A program made the translations under genes and the position numbers. A stretch of DNA of 42,158 nt, taken from the NCBI GenBank assembly GCA_031272775.1, contig JAISTB010000003.1:1-42158 (forward strand), in the 5' to 3' direction. This document shows, piece after piece, positions 38,224-42,158 of the stretch (position 1 is the stretch's first letter; each line of letters begins with the position of its first letter). The DNA is from Fusobacteriaceae bacterium (lineage in GTDB: Bacteria; Fusobacteriota; Fusobacteriia; Fusobacteriales; Fusobacteriaceae). Under the pieces are notes generated by a model. That model was not told where the DNA came from and ran no database searches. It worked only from the letters and a program-made list of their open reading frames with translations.

Positions 38224-38238
38224 AAATGATCATGAAAG

Positions 38239-38267
38239 CCCGGCGTTTCCGTCGGGATTTTTATTTT
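38239..38267 (+). terminator. Intrinsic terminator of the tRNA cluster
   Basis: CCCGGCG, loop TTTC, CGTCGGG (one G-U), followed by ATTTTTATTTT. It lies 15 bases after the last tRNA. Confidence 0.8.
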
Positions 38268-38291
38268 CCCCGCCCTTTTCCGAAAGATTTT

Positions 38292-38321
38292 TTGACAAAG
38301 CTTTCGGATCTGCATTATAAT
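38292..38321 (+). promoter_or_regulatory. Promoter of the TerY-P triad
   Basis: TTGACA (38292-38297), 18-base spacer, TATAAT (38316-38321): both boxes match the consensus. The vWA gene begins 100 bases downstream after GGAGG. Confidence 0.7.
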
Positions 38322-38421
38322 ATAGGTAGGGCAGTTGGAGTGAAATACCGACTTTTGCACAAAACCGCGGCGTATAATCTTGCTTGACATATATTGTGAA
38401 ACCCTGAAAATTGGAGGAAAC

Positions 38422-39090
38422 ATGGATTATCTGGAAAAAAAGCGAAAAGACGACCTCATCGTGAATCCGACGCCGAGATGCGCCTGTATACTGGTCCTCG
38501 ACACATCGGGCTCCATGGCGGGAGACCCCATCGAGGAGTTGAACAACGGGCTCATGAACTTTCTGTCGGAGGTCCGGGAGGACGAATTGGCCCAATACTC
38601 GGTGGAATTGGGCATTGTCGCCGCAGGCGGCGGCGTGCGGGAGGCGCTTCCCCTGACGCCGATCCACTTGATCGAGGCCGTGAATTATTTTGAGGCCGGC
38701 GGCGATACGCCCCTGGGCGAAGCGGTGGAAACGGCCCTCAACATGCTTGAACGCCGGAAGACCGAATACAAACGCACAGGGGTTCCCTATTACCAGCCCT
38801 GGCTTGTGCTGATCAGCGACGGCGAGCCCAACGACAACTGGGAGGAGACCGCCGCCCGGGCCCGGAACATGTCGGCCGCCCGTAAGCTCGTTTCGCTCCC
38901 CGTCGGAGTCAGTTCGGCTGACCTTGACGTATTGTCCCGCTTTTCGAGCAGACCCGCCAAAAGATTGTCGGGACTCAAATTCCGGGAATTCTTTGAATGG
39001 CTCTCGGCCAGCATGGCCCGGGTGTCCAGCTCCGCCTCGACGACGGCCCAGATCAATCTGCCGCCCACGGACGGTTGGGACAGCATATGA
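38422..39090 (+). CDS. TerY-like vWA-domain protein
   Basis: 222-residue stand-alone von Willebrand A domain of the TerY kind. The metal-ion-dependent adhesion site is complete: D27-x-S29-x-S31 (VLDTSGSM), T96 (GGDTPLGEAV) and D133 (ISDGEPND). The start at 38422 (MDYLEKKRKDD) has GGAGGAAAC just upstream. The C-terminus is helical and basic. Its stop overlaps the kinase ATG as ATGA, so both are translationally coupled. In known TerY-P triads this protein binds a partner and is controlled by the kinase and phosphatase encoded beside it. Cytoplasmic, no signal peptide. Confidence 0.88.
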   Translation: MDYLEKKRKDDLIVNPTPRCACILVLDTSGSMAGDPIEELNNGLMNFLSEVREDELAQYSVELGIVAAGGGVREALPLTPIHLIEAVNYFEAGGDTPLGEAVETALNMLERRKTEYKRTGVPYYQPWLVLISDGEPNDNWEETAARARNMSAARKLVSLPVGVSSADLDVLSRFSSRPAKRLSGLKFREFFEWLSASMARVSSSASTTAQINLPPTDGWDSI

Positions 39091-40214
39091 GACCGACGCT
39101 CTCCCAGACCATCGCCCGGATGGTCAATCCCTTTTTCATCGGAAAGACCGCGAGAAAAGAACGGAAGCCCGCGGCTGCTTATCCCGCCGGATTCAAGCGC
39201 GTCACCGAGGTCTTTGACCGGCTCGGGCAGCCGAAGATCCTCGGAGACCCCATCGCGAAGCCGGGCGGGGAAGGCTGCGTCTATTTCCTGAAAGACAAGC
39301 CCGATATTCTCGTCAAGATTTACCATCCGCGCAAATTGGAAGGGCATAGGGCCGAATACCGGGAAAAAATCGAGGCCATGATCGGAATCAAGGACGAATT
39401 CCGGGATTTTCCGGTATGCTGGCCGCTGCTTTCCGTGTTTGACCAGGAAAAAAACTGGATTGGCTACGCCATGCAGCGAGGAATAGGCGCGCCCATGCGC
39501 TATCTGGCCCACGCGGTCGCTTACCGCAAGCATTTTCCCTATTTGGACAGGACGCTGCTTCTGGAATATCTCGTGAGCTTCGTCCGAAACATCCTTTTTT
39601 TGCAGGAAAAAGGAGTTTTTATCGGCGATTACAATATGCTGAATTTTCTCTGCGACACCCGAAGCGACAAGGTGACCATGATCGATTGCGACAGCTATCA
39701 GATCGAAATCGAAGGAAAACGCTACCCCTGCCCCGTGGGGAGTCCTGATCTGACCCCGGTTGAGCACCACGACAAGGATTTTAGGACGGTGGCGCACACG
39801 AAGCAGAGCGAGGCCTTTTCCCTGGCGATCATTATCTTTGAGTGCCTGATGCTGGGCAGGCATCCCTACGACGTCGTGGGCGGAGACGATCCCGTCACGA
39901 ATCTGCGCAGGGCCAATTTTCCCTACAAGCGCGGCAATACAGGGGTCCCCAAAGGCCCGTGGCGGAACATCTGGACCCATATGCCGCTCAGGATCCGCAA
40001 ACTGTTTATCGAGACGTTTACGGAAGGCGTCAATGATCCGGAAAAAAGAGTCTCCGCCGAGACCTGGCTCGCCGAGCTCAAGATCTACCACGCCGATATG
40101 CGGGCCGGAAAATACGACAAAAACATCAACCCGTTGAAAAAGCTTGTAAAAGTGACGCCGAAGGCGGAACCGAAAGGCATTGAAGAGGACGAAACGGAAA
40201 ATTACGTGGATTGA
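39087..40214 (+). CDS. Protein kinase of the TerY-P triad
   Basis: 375-residue cytoplasmic kinase-like protein. The glycine loop is KPGGEGCVYFL (G60, G61, G63) and the ATP lysine is K77 (ILVKIY). The catalytic loop reads FIGDYNMLNFL (D181, N186) in place of the canonical HRDxKxxN, and the metal-binding DFG is DCD at 200-202 (MIDCDSYQ). PVGSPDLTPVE resembles the activation segment. Catalytic residues for phosphotransfer are therefore kept although the motifs are divergent. ATGA overlap with the vWA gene. The last 60 residues are charged and likely flexible. No transmembrane segment. Confidence 0.88.
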   Translation: MRPTLSQTIARMVNPFFIGKTARKERKPAAAYPAGFKRVTEVFDRLGQPKILGDPIAKPGGEGCVYFLKDKPDILVKIYHPRKLEGHRAEYREKIEAMIGIKDEFRDFPVCWPLLSVFDQEKNWIGYAMQRGIGAPMRYLAHAVAYRKHFPYLDRTLLLEYLVSFVRNILFLQEKGVFIGDYNMLNFLCDTRSDKVTMIDCDSYQIEIEGKRYPCPVGSPDLTPVEHHDKDFRTVAHTKQSEAFSLAIIIFECLMLGRHPYDVVGGDDPVTNLRRANFPYKRGNTGVPKGPWRNIWTHMPLRIRKLFIETFTEGVNDPEKRVSAETWLAELKIYHADMRAGKYDKNINPLKKLVKVTPKAEPKGIEEDETENYVD

Positions 40215-40223
40215 GGGGGAACG

Positions 40224-41201
40224 ATGTCAGGTATGGAAAAATTGCTGGCGCGGATCACGCGCCTTGAAAAAAGATTGGGCCTGAAGGCCGACGGCGGCCG
40301 AAAAAAAGCGGCAAAAGCGGAGGCGGACGGCGAAGAAAAGCGCCTGCGGCTCGCCGAAAAAAAGCTGGACGCGATCCTGAAGGCCCTCGCGACCACAAGC
40401 GGCCCGCGCAAAACCGCAAAACCTGCTCAAAACGCGCCGGATACAAACTGGAAGACCGTGGGGGAATCGGCGGTGGGCCTTGCTCACAGGCGCGGGGTTA
40501 CGCCGGTCCCCTGTCAGGACGCTCACGCGGTCATCCACAAAAAGAGACTGATTATGGCCGTTTGCGACGGGGCCGGGAGCGCCGCTCTTTCAGAGATCGG
40601 CGCGAAAACGGTCAGCGCCGCCGCCGTGCGTTTTCTGAGTTCCCTGGAGCCTCTTGCGTCGGTTTTATTGGACCTCGGGGTAAAAACGCTTCCCGAAGCT
40701 CTGCTGGCGGAGACGCTCTACCGGCACGCCGTCGGACAGATCCGGGATCTGGCTGCGGAACTGAAACGCCCGGGGACCGATTTCAAGACAACGCTTCTTC
40801 TGTTTGCCACCGGAACTCGCTACGGTTTTTGGTTCCGGGTCGGGGACGGCGAGATCGTCGGCGAGAGAAAAGGCAGGCTTTTCCGGATCGGCGCGCCCGT
40901 CAAGGGGGAATATTCCAACGAGACGGTCTTTGTCGATGAAAAATATGATTTTTCCAAGGCGCGCTATGGCCTTATTCAGACGGAAGATCTGAGCGGTATT
41001 GCGCTCATGACGGACGGCGCGGCGGAACGCCTTGTTTCCTATGACGGCAAGCGGATCGCCGGGCGTCTTTCGACGTACTTTGCCGAATTAAAAAAAGACA
41101 GGCTCCCGAGGGAAGACCTGTACAAATTTTTTACGGATCTCGAAATTTGGACCGGCTCGACCCAGGACGACAAGACGCTCGTCTTGGGCGCGAGGGCGTG
41201 A
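40224..41201 (+). CDS. PP2C-family protein phosphatase of the TerY-P triad
   Basis: 325-residue phosphatase. Residues 1-55 form a charged coiled coil (MEKLLARITRLEKRLGL, then a lysine-rich helix) that may mediate oligomers. The PP2C domain starts near residue 78: PCQDAHAV (D99), the metal-binding VCDGAGSA (D115, G116), LMTDGAAE near 270 and TQDDKTLV near the end. These are the acidic ligands of metal-dependent serine/threonine phosphatases. It follows the kinase by nine bases after GAGGGGG and ends the plus-strand operon; the next gene converges on it 11 bases away with no clear terminator between them. Confidence 0.9.
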   Translation: MSGMEKLLARITRLEKRLGLKADGGRKKAAKAEADGEEKRLRLAEKKLDAILKALATTSGPRKTAKPAQNAPDTNWKTVGESAVGLAHRRGVTPVPCQDAHAVIHKKRLIMAVCDGAGSAALSEIGAKTVSAAAVRFLSSLEPLASVLLDLGVKTLPEALLAETLYRHAVGQIRDLAAELKRPGTDFKTTLLLFATGTRYGFWFRVGDGEIVGERKGRLFRIGAPVKGEYSNETVFVDEKYDFSKARYGLIQTEDLSGIALMTDGAAERLVSYDGKRIAGRLSTYFAELKKDRLPREDLYKFFTDLEIWTGSTQDDKTLVLGARA

Positions 41202-41212
41202 GTTTTCCGGAG

Positions 41213-41734
41213 TTAAGCCTTCCGGTAGTAGATCACGGCCTGTTTTGACAGCATTTTCAGAAAAGGGGCCTTGACGAAGGCAAATTTCTGTTTTTTTTCA
41301 AGATAAAGCAGAAAGTCGTCAAAGGCTTTTTTATTTTCCGAAATATGGTTGTCGTAGATGTTGATCTTTTTTTTGGGGAAATTGATCTCCGCACGGACGT
41401 CGTTTCTGACGGAATCCCGGGCCATGGTCAGGATGCGGGTCATTTCCGCGATGGGTTCCTTCAGCTTCAGTTTATCGCCGAAATAGACGGCCAGGGTCTC
41501 GTTGTTGAGGACTTCGATGCGGACGTCCTTCTGGTAGGCGTTTCGCAGCGTCAGCAGACCCGTCAGAATCAGGGCGAAGGCGCAGACGAGGGGAATAAAG
41601 GGTTTCTCAAACTTGTCCTTGGCCATGATCATGATCGCGACGTATACGGACGTCGACAGCACAAAGCTCACGAGGAACCAGTGCGTCAGGGAGACCGTCA
41701 TCATTTTCGGGAGAATGTAGGTTTTTTTTGTCAT
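41213..41734 (-). CDS. Two-helix membrane protein, unknown function
   Basis: 173 residues. Two membrane segments near residues 14-36 and 45-63 (SLTHWFLVSFVLSTSVYVAIM and PLVCAFALILTGLLTL) followed by a cytoplasmic domain of about 110 residues with alternating strands (RIEVLNNETLAVYFGDKLKL), reminiscent of bacterial PH-like YdbT/DUF304-style domains. The link is weak. AAAGGA lies 12 bases before the ATG. The minus-strand upstream gap holds TTTACT-N17-TATCTT (41803-41775 region) as a possible promoter. Not recognised further. Confidence 0.6.
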   Translation of the reverse strand: MTKKTYILPKMMTVSLTHWFLVSFVLSTSVYVAIMIMAKDKFEKPFIPLVCAFALILTGLLTLRNAYQKDVRIEVLNNETLAVYFGDKLKLKEPIAEMTRILTMARDSVRNDVRAEINFPKKKINIYDNHISENKKAFDDFLLYLEKKQKFAFVKAPFLKMLSKQAVIYYRKA

Positions 41735-41819
41735 GGAGGTATCGTTTTCCTTTCGTTTTTCGTATTTTTGCTTCTTTTATAAGATAGCAGAAAACGGGGA
41801 AAAAGTAAATAGGGAATTT

Positions 41820-42158
41820 TCAGTTCTTTTCTTCCGCTTTTCTGTAGTGCATTCGTCTTTCCGCCAGGGCAAAATTCATAAAATACTGTTCCAGCCCGTT
41901 TGCCTCTTCTTCGGAAAAATTGTTCAGCAAAATCTCCAAAAAATTCTCCCTGGCGCGCAGAATTTCTTTGAGGCGCAGGGATTTTTTTCCTGTCCAGGCT
42001 TCGGCGGTCGCGTCAAACAGGTCGAGCGCTCGGATCATAGCCGCTTCCTCTCTCGCTTTGTCCCCCTTGCGTTTCGCGTTGAAGGCGCGTTCGACTTCAG
42101 AGCCGATATTCCCCATTTGGAAAAAAATGGATCTTTCGCGCCAGCGCTCACGGTCGAT
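41820..42158 (-). CDS. Helical protein, 5' end beyond window edge
   Basis: At least 113 residues; the frame is open to the right edge (begins IDRERWRERSIFFQMGNIGSE). The internal ATG at 42116 has no ribosome site, so the gene probably starts outside the window. The FFQMGNIGSEVERAF stretch resembles a widespread small protein family of unknown function that I recall from bacteria and archaea. All-helical, no membrane segment. Stop at 41820. Confidence 0.6.
   Translation of the reverse strand: MDRERWRERSIFFQMGNIGSEVERAFNAKRKGDKAREEAAMIRALDLFDATAEAWTGKKSLRLKEILRARENFLEILLNNFSEEEANGLEQYFMNFALAERRMHYRKAEEKN

Overview
The window is GC-rich bacterial chromosome, densely packed on both strands. The gene content fits an anaerobic or fermentative bacterium of the Firmicutes/Fusobacteriota type. 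Pointers to this are the long single-chain PurL, a B. subtilis-type PurF with four iron-sulfur cysteines, a YerC-type TrpR relative, a circularly permuted YqeH GTPase, the accD-accA-pfkA-recR order, a monofunctional formate-THF ligase and a tripartite TRAP importer. The strong GC bias is unusual for those groups and makes many long open frames on the antisense strand. The lineage is inferred from gene content only.

Layout. (1) 1-1399: N-terminal half of an MmeI-type restriction-methylation enzyme that runs off the left edge. (2) 1.5-8.1 kb: a catabolic locus. TRAP importer genes dctP, dctQ and dctM plus a glycerophosphodiesterase lie on the minus strand, divergent from a LacI-family regulator and glycerol kinase. 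Perfect inverted repeats lie just downstream of the dctP promoter. (3) 8.0-11.6 kb: accD-accA-pfkA-recR on the minus strand (fatty-acid initiation, glycolysis, recombinational repair). (4) 11.6-15.0 kb: a protein of unknown function and an aconitase-family hydratase sharing a bidirectional terminator. (5) 15.1-19.9 kb: an accessory island with a small coiled-coil protein, a four-unit 23-bp repeat array that ends in a consensus promoter, a DUF4143-type ATPase, and a 941-residue protein with a degenerate SIR2-like domain.

(6) 19.9-32.7 kb: fhs followed by purL-E-C-F-M-N-H-D. This is a nearly complete IMP pathway headed by the enzyme that makes the 10-formyl-THF used by PurN and PurH. fhs is preceded by a structured leader with a long-range stem and an intrinsic terminator, which suggests transcription attenuation. 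(7) 32.7-37.6 kb: yerC-like regulator, a Xer-like recombinase lacking key catalytic residues, hslV without hslU, yqeH-like GTPase, a pseudopilin-like protein and an FAD oxidoreductase, tightly spaced. (8) 37.7-38.2 kb: five tRNA genes (Lys, Val, Asp, Thr, Leu) with encoded CCA, bracketed by promoter and terminator. (9) 38.3-41.2 kb: a three-gene phospho-signalling unit (TerY-like vWA, protein kinase, PP2C phosphatase), the TerY-P triad arrangement. (10) 41.2-42.2 kb: two uncharacterised minus-strand genes, the last cut by the window edge.

The best candidates for unrecognised biology are the pseudo-SIR2 protein with its neighbouring repeat-driven ATPase, the fhs-pur leader RNA, the TerY-P triad, and the catalytically altered recombinase beside an orphan hslV.
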